64,000 nt of DNA from Coprococcus ammoniilyticus (GTDB lineage Bacteria > Bacillota > Clostridia > Lachnospirales > Lachnospiraceae). Positions within the stretch are counted from its first letter, which is position 1. Every line of letters begins with the position of its first letter. The notes under the pieces are model-generated. The model worked only from the letters and a program-made list of their open reading frames with translations. It ran no database searches and was not told where the DNA came from. The DNA is taken from the NCBI RefSeq assembly GCF_025567345.1, contig NZ_JAOQJS010000004.1, positions 356,734 to 420,733 on the forward strand, given 5' to 3'. Shown piece after piece: positions 52,052-64,000 of the stretch. The position numbers were made by a program, and so were the translations under genes.

Positions 52052-52519
52052 ATGAGATGTCCATTTTGTTATGTTGATGATACAAGAGTTATAGATTCCA
52101 GACCGGCGGATGACGGTTGTTCGATTCGAAGAAGAAGACAGTGCGATGCCTGTGGCAGACGTTTTACGACGTATGAAAAGGTTGAGACGATCCCGCTTAT
52201 CGTAATCAAAAAGGATAAGAACAGAGAGACTTATGACAGAAAGAAGATCGAATCCGGTATCATAAGATCCTGTCATAAAAGACCGGTATCTGCGGAACAG
52301 ATATCCAAGTGTATCGATGATATCGAGAACGAAATCTTTAATCTGGAGGCAAAAGAAGTAGAGAGTACAACAATCGGTGAGATCGTTATGGATAAGATCA
52401 AGGATCTGGATCAGGTAGCTTATGTAAGATTTGCTTCTGTATACAGAGAGTTCAAAGATGTGAATACATTTATGAATGAGCTGAGTAAGTTATTATCTGC
52501 AAATTCTGACAAGAAATAG
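52052..52519 (+). CDS. nrdR: Transcriptional repressor NrdR
   Basis: 155 residues, usual length. N-terminal zinc ribbon (MRCPFCYVDDTRVIDSR ... CDACGRRFTTYE) binds NrdR boxes. The following ATP-cone (residues 48-138, VIKKDKNRETYDRKK) senses ATP/dATP. It represses ribonucleotide reductase genes. Starts behind ACGGAGG and is followed by yigZ after 12 bases. Confidence 0.96.
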   Translation: MRCPFCYVDDTRVIDSRPADDGCSIRRRRQCDACGRRFTTYEKVETIPLIVIKKDKNRETYDRKKIESGIIRSCHKRPVSAEQISKCIDDIENEIFNLEAKEVESTTIGEIVMDKIKDLDQVAYVRFASVYREFKDVNTFMNELSKLLSANSDKK

Positions 52520-52531
52520 ACGGGAACAATC

Positions 52532-53152
52532 ATGGTAGATTCATATAACACAATACTGACACCGGGCGTCGATGAGATAGTTGAGAAGAAATCCAGATTT
52601 ATCGGTTATGCACAGCCGGTTTCTTCAGAAGAAGAAGCATATGCGTTTGTAGAAAGTGTCAAGAAAAAACATTATGATGCACGACACAATTGCCATGCAT
52701 TTGCAATCGGAAAAGAGAATACCCTTTATCGTTTTTCAGATGACGGAGAACCGCAGGGAACAGCTGGAAAACCGATATTAGAAGTGATATCGGGAAATCA
52801 GGTAACAGATATTTGTATTGTGGTTACAAGATATTTCGGTGGTACTCTGCTTGGAACAGGAGGGCTTGTCCGGGCATACACAGAAGCCGCTAAGCTTGCC
52901 CTTGCAGATGCCGGCATTCACCAGATGCAGCGCATGAAGCTTATGGATATCACCTGCTCCTATAATGATTCCGGCAAAGTACAGTATCTCTTATCAACAA
53001 ATGAGATCAGCATAGAGAATACAGAATATGGCGCAGACGTAACCTTCCATACAGCAGTCCCTGTCTCCGATGTATCTATGATCGAAAAGAAGATTACAGA
53101 AGCAACAGCAGCCCGCGCTGTCATCGACGAAAAAGGCGAGAAATTCGTATAA
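52532..53152 (+). CDS. yigZ: YigZ family protein (IMPACT-like)
   Basis: 206 residues. The UPF0029/IMPACT domain fills the first 125 (KKSRFIGYAQPV, HNCHAFAIG, RFSDDGEPQGTAGKPILEVI, TRYFGGTLLGTGGLVRAY), followed by a small DUF1949-type alpha/beta domain. Role in translation or stress is suspected, not established. Ends before a strong bidirectional terminator. Confidence 0.93.
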   Translation: MVDSYNTILTPGVDEIVEKKSRFIGYAQPVSSEEEAYAFVESVKKKHYDARHNCHAFAIGKENTLYRFSDDGEPQGTAGKPILEVISGNQVTDICIVVTRYFGGTLLGTGGLVRAYTEAAKLALADAGIHQMQRMKLMDITCSYNDSGKVQYLLSTNEISIENTEYGADVTFHTAVPVSDVSMIEKKITEATAARAVIDEKGEKFV

Positions 53153-53200
53153 ACAAGGCTCATTCTTTTTGCGCCAATTAATTTAAAGTAAATATAAAAT

Positions 53201-53246
53201 AAGCTTGCCTGTAGCGTCATATAGCGTCACAGGCAAGCTTATTTTT
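53201..53246. terminator. Strong bidirectional terminator
   Basis: AAGCTTGCCTGT and ACAGGCAAGCTT are exact reverse complements (12 bp), with an AT tract each side; separates yigZ from the convergent ABC-2 operon. Confidence 0.85.
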
Positions 53247-53253
53247 GTTTTCC

Positions 53254-54303
53254 CTAAAAAAAGGTCGGCGGAAAAAGGTAGGACAGATACCGCAGGATCG
53301 GCGCATAATCCTCCAGATGCAGGAAGATCGGCGAGAAAATCAAAGTGCAGATCACAAGAGCCGGCAGAGCCGATACAAACCGCTTATAATGTCGGAAGAT
53401 AAGCAGACAGATAAAAGTGAACAGCAGACACAGCAGTATATATCCGGACATCTTTAACAGAAATGGCAGGATGGCTTCCGGCTGCTCATATAAGTAGAGC
53501 GTAACTACACTGACCAGCCATACCGGTGTTATATTAGCAAGAATACCGGTCAGACAGAAACGCAGTCTTTTCCGTTTGGATACTCTGTCATAGATGTGTT
53601 CATCCTGATCCTTTAGATAGACCAGCAAACCGACCAGAGAAGATAAGAACAGAAGAAAACCGGTAAATGCATGAACCGGGAACAGATCTACGCGGTCGGT
53701 TGTTCCGTGGTAGGCTCCTGTATTATTGACAGATAACCGGAAGACAGAATCACTGTTCATATAATTTCTGTATTGATCTTCCAGATATGACTGGAAAGAA
53801 CTCCGATAAAAGTCTTTTGTGGCAGAATTCGATGCCAGATAGTTGACGGCAATAGCCGGCGAGAAAGCATCCAACAGCCGGTCAAATAATGTTTCGGAAA
53901 AAATTGACTGGAACATCGAAGATGGGGAAGTGTATAAGCGAATGTGGCAGTTCTTGATATCATGTATAAATGCGTCAGAAAATCCATTGTCAAACGCAAA
54001 TCCACAGTCATACCGCCCGGATGCAACCTGATCCTTTAATTCCTCCTTAGAACTGCATTTCTCGAAAGTAAAGCAGTCCTGATGTCCGGAGAGCTCCTGC
54101 TCCACCTGTGCCAGGTAACTGTTTGATTCTTCCATATAATATCCACAGATGAATACCGTGCTTTTTTCTTCCATCGGCAGATTTTTTACATAGAATGCCG
54201 TGAACGGAATGATCAGCAGCAACAGAAGATTGATGAATTTTTTTGAAGTCCGTTTTAACAGGATTCTGTATTGACGTAACAGCATAAGCAGTTGTCCTTT
54301 CAT
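53254..54303 (-). CDS. ABC-2 type transporter permease
   Basis: 349 residues. One N-terminal membrane segment (FINLLLLLIIPFTAFYV), a large extracellular domain of about 170 residues, and a C-terminal cluster of segments (AFTGFLLFLSSLVGLLVYL, SGYILLCLLFTFICLLIF). This layout is that of ABC-2 exporters of the MdrB/YhgE type. It is last in a minus-strand operon, three bases after the second permease. Confidence 0.85.
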   Translation of the reverse strand: MKGQLLMLLRQYRILLKRTSKKFINLLLLLIIPFTAFYVKNLPMEEKSTVFICGYYMEESNSYLAQVEQELSGHQDCFTFEKCSSKEELKDQVASGRYDCGFAFDNGFSDAFIHDIKNCHIRLYTSPSSMFQSIFSETLFDRLLDAFSPAIAVNYLASNSATKDFYRSSFQSYLEDQYRNYMNSDSVFRLSVNNTGAYHGTTDRVDLFPVHAFTGFLLFLSSLVGLLVYLKDQDEHIYDRVSKRKRLRFCLTGILANITPVWLVSVVTLYLYEQPEAILPFLLKMSGYILLCLLFTFICLLIFRHYKRFVSALPALVICTLIFSPIFLHLEDYAPILRYLSYLFPPTFF

Positions 54304-54306
54304 CGA

Positions 54307-55443
54307 TTAATGGTAAAAGCCATTACATAAGTGGTTTAACAGTTGATAATACGGGGTATGTTCAGCAAAATTCTGGATGAAGTCAGGCAGAAGTCTGACC
54401 GGAACAATACCGCCTCCGATATAAGCCAGTAAGAAAGCTGTCAAAAATAACAGCAGGCATGCTCCGGAATATCCGGTTGGCAGATACCCGATCAGCAGGA
54501 TAACGAATCCGATAAACAGGATCGCGGGTATTCCGGCAAAGAATCCCGATATATGAAACTGCAAAGGGGCAAAATGACCGATCGTACCTCCGGTCATACA
54601 GCTAAAGAACAGTATCGTATAGATCATAAATAATGTGATCGTAAGTGTCAGATACTGACTGATTATAATATGCGCTCCGGTGATTCCGTGAAGCTTCAGA
54701 CGAAGACGTAATGTATCAGAATTCCCTTTTATAAAAGATAAAAAGACGATTCCGCTGAAGAACAGCAGAAGCAGCAGCCCGGATACTATATAATACTGAT
54801 AAGGGGTATAAGCTCCGGTAAGCTGTAAGTCTTCTCTGATATAAAGCTCTGTTCTGGATAAAACATAATCCATGTAGAGATTATCGGCATCCGTTGCAAT
54901 TTGATCCAGTGCAGTATCCGGGAGCCCCATTTGATATGCTCCCTGATAAATGATCGTAGTTGCAGCCTGTGCAGTAGCAAGCATTGATGAGGTGGATTTG
55001 AATACCTCATTTAGAGTGTAAGTATCTAAAGTACCATCCTGATTATAAATGACTGTGATCGGATTGTCCTCTCCGTATATAATGCTGTTGATGATATTAT
55101 CAGGAATGATGATCAACGCCTTGATTTCGTCGTTTTCAAGCATCTGTTTGCCGTGATCTTCGGAAGCTATCTCGATGAAACGGCAGGTAGCCCGGTAGCT
55201 GTCCATTTCACTTACCATAGAATATGCCATCTTGGCATAAGGAGAAGATGCATCGGCAACCAGCCCGACATTGACCGGTTCGATGGTCTGCTCATTATAT
55301 AATAACCGGTTTGACAGCAGAACGACGACAGAGAGTCCGACCGCCAGAATGAGAGTGATCAGGACAAGCGGAAGAAACCGCTGCTTTATTCTTTTAAGGT
55401 CTGTTAGAAATAATCGAAAAAACATAAGAACATTCACATCCAA
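54307..55443 (-). CDS. ABC-2 type transporter permease
   Basis: 378 residues with the same architecture: N-terminal segment (PLVLITLILAVGLSVVVLL), extracellular domain (ITVIYNQDGTLDTYTLNEV), then five C-terminal segments (YIVSGLLLLLFFSGIVFLSF to YSGACLLLFLTAFLLAYIGG). The two permeases would form a heterodimer with the ATPase encoded upstream. Exported substrate unknown. Confidence 0.87.
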   Translation of the reverse strand: MDVNVLMFFRLFLTDLKRIKQRFLPLVLITLILAVGLSVVVLLSNRLLYNEQTIEPVNVGLVADASSPYAKMAYSMVSEMDSYRATCRFIEIASEDHGKQMLENDEIKALIIIPDNIINSIIYGEDNPITVIYNQDGTLDTYTLNEVFKSTSSMLATAQAATTIIYQGAYQMGLPDTALDQIATDADNLYMDYVLSRTELYIREDLQLTGAYTPYQYYIVSGLLLLLFFSGIVFLSFIKGNSDTLRLRLKLHGITGAHIIISQYLTLTITLFMIYTILFFSCMTGGTIGHFAPLQFHISGFFAGIPAILFIGFVILLIGYLPTGYSGACLLLFLTAFLLAYIGGGIVPVRLLPDFIQNFAEHTPYYQLLNHLCNGFYH

Positions 55444-55449
55444 TCTGAA

Positions 55450-56088
55450 TCAGGCACGAAGCATGGCTGCGTAATCTGCACCATTTGCTTCCTGCAGTAA
55501 ACCATCCTTTAATATATAGATGCGATTACAGATGGAGAGCGCATCTTCTTCATGTGTTGCAACGATAATGCTGCCTCCATTACCGGTATATTCCTTCAGA
55601 TAGTCCAGAATTCCTTTTTTACAGAGAAGATCTAACGCAGCAAGTGGTTCATCCAGTAATAAAAGATCCGGTCGCTCCAGCATACAGATAGCAAGGCTCA
55701 GACGTTTCTTCATACCACCGGACATTGTACTTACCTTCTGATGAAGAAAAGCATCTACACCGAGTTTTTTTAAGATAGAGAGGCTGTAGGTGCTGTTTAG
55801 CTCGGCAGATCTGCCGGAGTACCAGAGCTTCAGATTATCCAGACCGGACAGCTCCGGAATCAGTGGATTTTCCTGTGGAAGAAAACTGACCGTATTATCC
55901 GGTTTGTCAAAAGAATAAGTGCCATGATCCTGTCGGAGTCCGCCGGACAGAATACCAAGCAGCGTTGATTTTCCGGAACCGTTGATTCCCAGAAGCCCGA
56001 TACATTCACCGGGTGCAACTTGCAGGGAGATATGATTTAGTACCATTTTCTTTTTATAATTTTTTCCAATATCATTTACAGTAAACAT
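55450..56088 (-). CDS. ABC transporter ATP-binding protein
   Basis: 212 residues from the ATG at 56088 (GAAGAGG upstream; the longer frame lacks a site). Walker A GLLGINGSGKSTLL, signature TMSGGMKKRLSLAI, Walker B LLLLDEPLAALD, switch His in IIVATHEEDAL. It drives the two ABC-2 permeases downstream, 6 bases away. Confidence 0.93.
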   Translation of the reverse strand: MFTVNDIGKNYKKKMVLNHISLQVAPGECIGLLGINGSGKSTLLGILSGGLRQDHGTYSFDKPDNTVSFLPQENPLIPELSGLDNLKLWYSGRSAELNSTYSLSILKKLGVDAFLHQKVSTMSGGMKKRLSLAICMLERPDLLLLDEPLAALDLLCKKGILDYLKEYTGNGGSIIVATHEEDALSICNRIYILKDGLLQEANGADYAAMLRA

Positions 56089-56089
56089 A

Positions 56090-56338
56090 TTAATAATCCT
56101 CTTCAATAACCTGAAAATCCAGATAGTCGAATTCAATCGCTTCCACGAAATTATCATGATTGAAACGTGTTCTTGCGTGGAGAATAAAATCATTTTGATT
56201 TTTCTTCAGCCAGATCGGTTTTGCAAGATCAAATTCATAGCACATTTCCTCTAATGCTTTGTATACCTTTTTTGTTCGTGTCAAAGACGCATCATCTATA
56301 CAGACAACCGTATCCTTTATCAGCCGGTTATCCTTCAT
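56090..56338 (-). CDS. Small conserved-looking protein upstream of ABC exporter
   Basis: 82 residues, MKDNRLIKDTVVCIDDASLT, ending FQVIEEDY. Alpha/beta, soluble, no recognised motif. Its stop lies one base before the ATPase start, so it is translated together with the exporter genes. I choose the second Met over an upstream one that would sit in the promoter region. Confidence 0.6.
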   Translation of the reverse strand: MKDNRLIKDTVVCIDDASLTRTKKVYKALEEMCYEFDLAKPIWLKKNQNDFILHARTRFNHDNFVEAIEFDYLDFQVIEEDY

Positions 56339-56544
56339 TATTTTACCCCATACTCGGAACATAAGTTAAAACCTCAATTTCTATATAATATATGTAAAAA
56401 TATTGCATACCACAAAAATCATTCTGTAATCTGTCATAAAAAACTGTATTTCAATTTCCATATGAAGTCAAGCATAAATAAATGTAAGTTGTTCAAAATT
56501 TTTATACACGAAAAACACATTTCTTCTACATGGAAAACACACTT

Positions 56545-56572
56545 CTTACACAATTACAGATTATAGTATAAC
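56545..56572 (+). promoter_or_regulatory. Possible htrA promoter
   Basis: CTTACA, 16-base spacer, TATAAC, about 70 bases before the htrA start. Weak match. The divergent interval 56339-56641 holds no gene. Confidence 0.35.
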
Positions 56573-56641
56573 CTGTAAATAAGAAAGAGAGCAGTAAACA
56601 AAAGAAAGCTGCTGTTACATAGAAAGAAAGGATGATTGATT

Positions 56642-58351
56642 ATGGATGAGAATTTTAGAGAAGAACAGGATCGTCAGTTCGACTCAGAAAGCCAAACACA
56701 GGAACAGACACAGACAGCTTCCGAACAGACGACGGAACAGATGAATATGCAGAATGAGAATAGCTCCTATGGACAGAACTATGGAAGCAGCAACGTATAT
56801 GGACAGACTGGTGCAGAACAGAACGCAAATGCATATAACCGGCAGAATGCACAGAGTAGTATGTATCATGGAACACCGGGACAGAATATGTATTTTGGCG
56901 GTGCATTTTACTCCAGCAATCAGCATGCAGGATATAACAGCCAGACCGGCTATACATCAGCTTACACGAATCCATCAGGAAATGCTGCACAGGGTACAGG
57001 TGCTTCCACGCAGAATATGAATGGTTATTCCGAAAATGTAAATAAAGCAATGCAGAAGGCTGCTGAGAAGGAAAAGAAAAAATCAGAAAAGATGGTACGC
57101 TCGGCAAAGAAGAAAGCAGATAAAAAAGCTAAGAAAGAAATGAAGAAAACAAACGGTGGAAGAAGTACAGGAAAGAAGGTAGCGACGACTATAGCTGCGG
57201 CAGTTGTCTTCGGACTGGTTGCAGGCTGTGTCTTCCAGGGTGTCCGGTATGGAAGCGATAAGTTCTTAAAGAAAGAAAATCAGACGGTTCAGATCGGATC
57301 AGATACAACTACAAGCTCCGCTTTGCTCGATGCAAATGCATCCGGAAGCACCGGTGACTACAGTGTAGCAGATGTAAGTGCAACTGTAATGCCATCCATT
57401 GTATCCATAACAGGAACATATGTAACAACATATCAGTACTGGTTTGATACCTATGAGCAGGAGCAGTCAGGAGCAGGCTCAGGTATCATAATCGGAAAAG
57501 ATGAAACAAGCCTTTATATCCTGACGAACTATCATGTGGTAAAGGATGCAAAAGAATTATCAGCAGGATTTATAGATGGTGAATCAGCCGGTGCAGAAGT
57601 AAAAGGCTATGACGAATCAAATGATGTAGCGGTTGTAACCGTTCCGTTAAAGAAGATCAAGGACGACACATTAAGTCAGATCAAAGAGATCACAATCGGT
57701 TCATCCGAGAACTTAAGAGCCGGAGATCCATGTATCGCTATTGGTAACGCGCTTGGATATGGACAGTCGGTAACAGTAGGATATATCAGTGCTCTTGACC
57801 GTGAAGTCAGTGTAGATGACGGAACTGTAAAGGTTCTTCAGACTGATGCAGCTATCAACCCTGGTAATAGTGGTGGTGCTCTTGTAAATATGAAGGGCGA
57901 ACTGATCGGTATGAACACAGCGAAATATGTAGACAGTACAGTAGAAGGAATGGGCTACGCACTTCCTATATCCGATATACAGGATATCATCAACGATATT
58001 CTTGCAGGCAAGAGTACAACCAAATCAGGATCAACCTATCTTGGTGTAACCGTTAAAAATATCACATCTGAATATGCAGAAGGACTGAATATGCCGGAAG
58101 GAGTATATGTATATTCGGTAAGTGAAGGATCTCCGGCAGAGAAATGCGGACTTCTTACAGGTGATATCATTGTAGGTATTGATGGAAATGATATTTCAGA
58201 CAGTACAGATCTTCAAAGCCAAATAGCAAGTGGAAAGGTTGGCGATGAGATCGAGATCGAATTCTACAGAAATGAAAAAGGCGAATATGTTAAGAAAACT
58301 GTAAAAGCAACTCTGGAAGCAAAGACAGAAGATTTGACCCAGAATAACTAG
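56642..58351 (+). CDS. htrA: HtrA/DegP-like membrane serine protease
   Basis: 569 residues from the ATG behind AAAGGATG. Long cytoplasmic N-terminus (about 180 residues), Gln/Asn/Tyr-rich then Lys-rich. One membrane segment (KVATTIAAAVVFGLVAGCVF), then the trypsin-like domain with all three catalytic residues: YILTNYHVVKDA (His), YDESNDVAVVTV (Asp), INPGNSGGALVN (Ser). One C-terminal PDZ domain (YLGVTVKNI to LLTGDIIVGIDGNDISD). It degrades misfolded exported proteins. The cytoplasmic Q/N-rich part is longer than in most homologues. Confidence 0.95.
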   Translation: MDENFREEQDRQFDSESQTQEQTQTASEQTTEQMNMQNENSSYGQNYGSSNVYGQTGAEQNANAYNRQNAQSSMYHGTPGQNMYFGGAFYSSNQHAGYNSQTGYTSAYTNPSGNAAQGTGASTQNMNGYSENVNKAMQKAAEKEKKKSEKMVRSAKKKADKKAKKEMKKTNGGRSTGKKVATTIAAAVVFGLVAGCVFQGVRYGSDKFLKKENQTVQIGSDTTTSSALLDANASGSTGDYSVADVSATVMPSIVSITGTYVTTYQYWFDTYEQEQSGAGSGIIIGKDETSLYILTNYHVVKDAKELSAGFIDGESAGAEVKGYDESNDVAVVTVPLKKIKDDTLSQIKEITIGSSENLRAGDPCIAIGNALGYGQSVTVGYISALDREVSVDDGTVKVLQTDAAINPGNSGGALVNMKGELIGMNTAKYVDSTVEGMGYALPISDIQDIINDILAGKSTTKSGSTYLGVTVKNITSEYAEGLNMPEGVYVYSVSEGSPAEKCGLLTGDIIVGIDGNDISDSTDLQSQIASGKVGDEIEIEFYRNEKGEYVKKTVKATLEAKTEDLTQNN

Positions 58352-58386
58352 AAGTTTTAATATATACAGATAGAGAATATCAGACG

Positions 58387-58446
58387 GAAGCCCTGAATAT
58401 GGACAGTTATATATATAAGTATAACAGCCATATTTGGGGCTTTTTT
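58387..58446 (+). terminator. Rho-independent terminator after htrA
   Basis: AAGCCC..AATATGG pairs with CCATATT..GGGCTT across a long loop, followed by TTTTTT. Confidence 0.7.
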
Positions 58447-58485
58447 CAGGCATAAAAAAAAATGCAAAAAATGTCAAAAAAAGTG

Positions 58486-58514
58486 TTGACATCTGACGTC
58501 TGATTTAGTATTAT
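58486..58514 (+). promoter_or_regulatory. rRNA operon promoter P1
   Basis: TTGACA (58486-58491), 17-base spacer, TATTAT (58509-58514); upstream is A-rich, like an UP element. Confidence 0.7.
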
Positions 58515-58628
58515 ATCAACTGTTCGCGGTACGAAACACCGAACGAACAAAGATTACAACTTACAAATTTCATGATGATTCTCATCTGGAAAGCATGCAG
58601 AACATCAAAAAAGAAATTAAAAAAGTTG

Positions 58629-58657
58629 TTGACAAAGAACACTGGATGTGATAACAT
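58629..58657 (+). promoter_or_regulatory. rRNA operon promoter P2
   Basis: TTGACA (58629-58634), 17-base spacer, TAACAT (58652-58657), about 180 bases before 16S, in tandem with P1. Confidence 0.65.
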
Positions 58658-58835
58658 ATAGAAGTTGTCGCTGATGAGTTCGACAATAAAGAACCTTGAA
58701 AAATTAACAACATGACAACCCTGAAATTCCAAATAAAGAATTTCAAAAAGAACGTAACAGACGCAAGTCTGATACAAACCAAGAACAGTAAAGGGTATAG
58801 ATAATGACCAGAGTCATATCTGAACCTGGGACAAA

Positions 58836-60362
<1,527 letters not shown>

Positions 60363-60420
60363 AAAAGGAAGAAGTAAGGGTTGTTATGTTGTTAAGCTTT
60401 CAAGGAAAAGCAAAATATTT

Positions 60421-60537
60421 GCTGGTGGTGATGCGCTTATGGGAAACACCCGTACCCATCCCGAACACGACGGTTAAGACGTAAGCGGCCGATGGTACTG
60501 CACTGGAGACGGTGTGGGAGAGTAGGTGGCTGCCAGC
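60421..60537 (+). rRNA. 5S ribosomal RNA (between 16S and 23S)
   Basis: 117 nt. Terminal stem GCTGG/CCAGC, conserved CCCATCCCGAACACG loop and GGCCGATGGTACTGC. It lies in the spacer before the two tRNAs instead of after 23S. Confidence 0.93.
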
Positions 60538-60594
60538 TCCAAGTTTGATCAGAAATGGTCAAAGTGCTTATCAAGTGTAAGCAGAAAAAGAGAT

Positions 60595-60668
<74 letters not shown>

Positions 60669-60672
60669 CTCT

Positions 60673-60745
60673 GGGGGTATAGCTCAGTTGGGAGAGCACC
60701 TGCCTTGCAAGCAGGGGGTCACGAGTTCGAATCTCGTTATCTCCA
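60673..60745 (+). tRNA. tRNA-Ala (TGC)
   Basis: 73 nt, anticodon loop CTTGCAA (TGC), T-arm GAGTTCGAATCTC; acceptor GGGGGTA/TATCTCC with two G-U pairs. The spacer behind it (60746-61078) has no gene and one ambiguous base at 60906. Confidence 0.96.
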
Positions 60746-61078
60746 CGAAAACATAGGACGAGCGTCCGGTGTTTGGAAAGCGGTTCACGAAGAACTTGTT
60801 CTTCGGTGAAACGATTGACAAACAGGAGGACATTCGTAGAATGTCCGTGATGAAGTAAGCGAAGCTTACGAATCCCGGAAGCGAAAATAAAGCCTTATGT
60901 TTCAATNTGTACCTTGAGAATTTCATACAGAAAGAAATAGAGATATTATTAATAAGCCATTAATAATTAACAAGACATCAAATAATCCAAGAAACGTTTC
61001 AAGAGATTGAAACAAACGCGAATCAAGTTATCGAAAGATAGCAACGGACCACAGCATATCAAGCTACGTATGCTGTAA

Positions 61079-63963
<2,885 letters not shown>

Positions 63964-64000
63964 CTGAGAGGTTCGAAAGATAAGCGGAAGAGATTGGAGA

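Overview
The window joins two very different stretches of one Lachnospiraceae-like (Clostridia) chromosome. The 16S/23S sequence, the Rnf operon, NrdR, YlmC/YmxH and the cell-wall-binding repeat protein all point to a Coprococcus/Roseburia-type gut anaerobe; I would not name a species. From about 36.4 kb rightwards the DNA has moderate GC and ordinary host genes. From 1 to about 36.3 kb it is AT-rich and is the right-hand part of a prophage, whose left end lies outside the window.

Prophage, 1-36.3 kb. Nearly all genes run on the minus strand, so transcription goes from high to low coordinates. The right end carries an integrase (35.06-36.33 kb) and an excisionase-like gene (34.8 kb). Next come small regulatory or zinc-binding genes and a winged-helix replication-type protein (31-33.5 kb). 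After these is a two-gene RNA polymerase of the double-psi-beta-barrel class (27-30.8 kb). Its second gene is split by a group I intron with a GIY-YIG endonuclease, inserted just before the catalytic Asp triad. Further down are a PIN-PhoH ATPase, a ClpP-like protease split by a frameshift, a metallophosphoesterase, an HU-like protein, two free-standing homing endonucleases and a second tyrosine recombinase. Late genes follow in classical order: small terminase candidate, large terminase, portal, protease/scaffold, decoration protein, capsid, connectors, tail-tube-like protein. The last visible gene is a cysteine desulfurase running off the window.

The region 13.6-17.7 kb is an accessory island of mixed strand. 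It holds tRNAs (Ser-GCT, Pro-TGG, Arg-TCT and an Ile-TAT-like one), a large hairpin-rich RNA of the GOLLD/ROOL kind, a phage Ku protein, and a membrane protein. It also holds a probable type I toxin locus with convergent promoters, and a small transcript carrying a 45-nt exact copy of host 16S rRNA.

The most interesting signal is the combination of the phage RNA polymerase with a repeated element, GAGAATAAATA or GAGAATATATA. It occurs at least ten times between genes, always in the direction of phage transcription. It lies upstream of the late operon, the RNA island, the tRNA/phoH unit and several small genes, and directly in front of the intron endonuclease. I propose that it is the promoter read by this polymerase.

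Host part, 36.4-64 kb. It contains a secreted cell-wall-binding protein, an ABC-F ATPase, and a RelA/SpoT-domain fusion protein with a small partner gene. The energy-conservation cluster is apbE, nusG-II, Gx transporter, rnfC, an rnfD-rnfG fusion, rnfE with a long extension, rnfA and rnfB. Then come ylmC/ymxH, nrdR, yigZ, an ABC-2 exporter operon on the minus strand, htrA, and an rRNA operon in the unusual order 16S-5S-tRNA-Ile-tRNA-Ala-23S.
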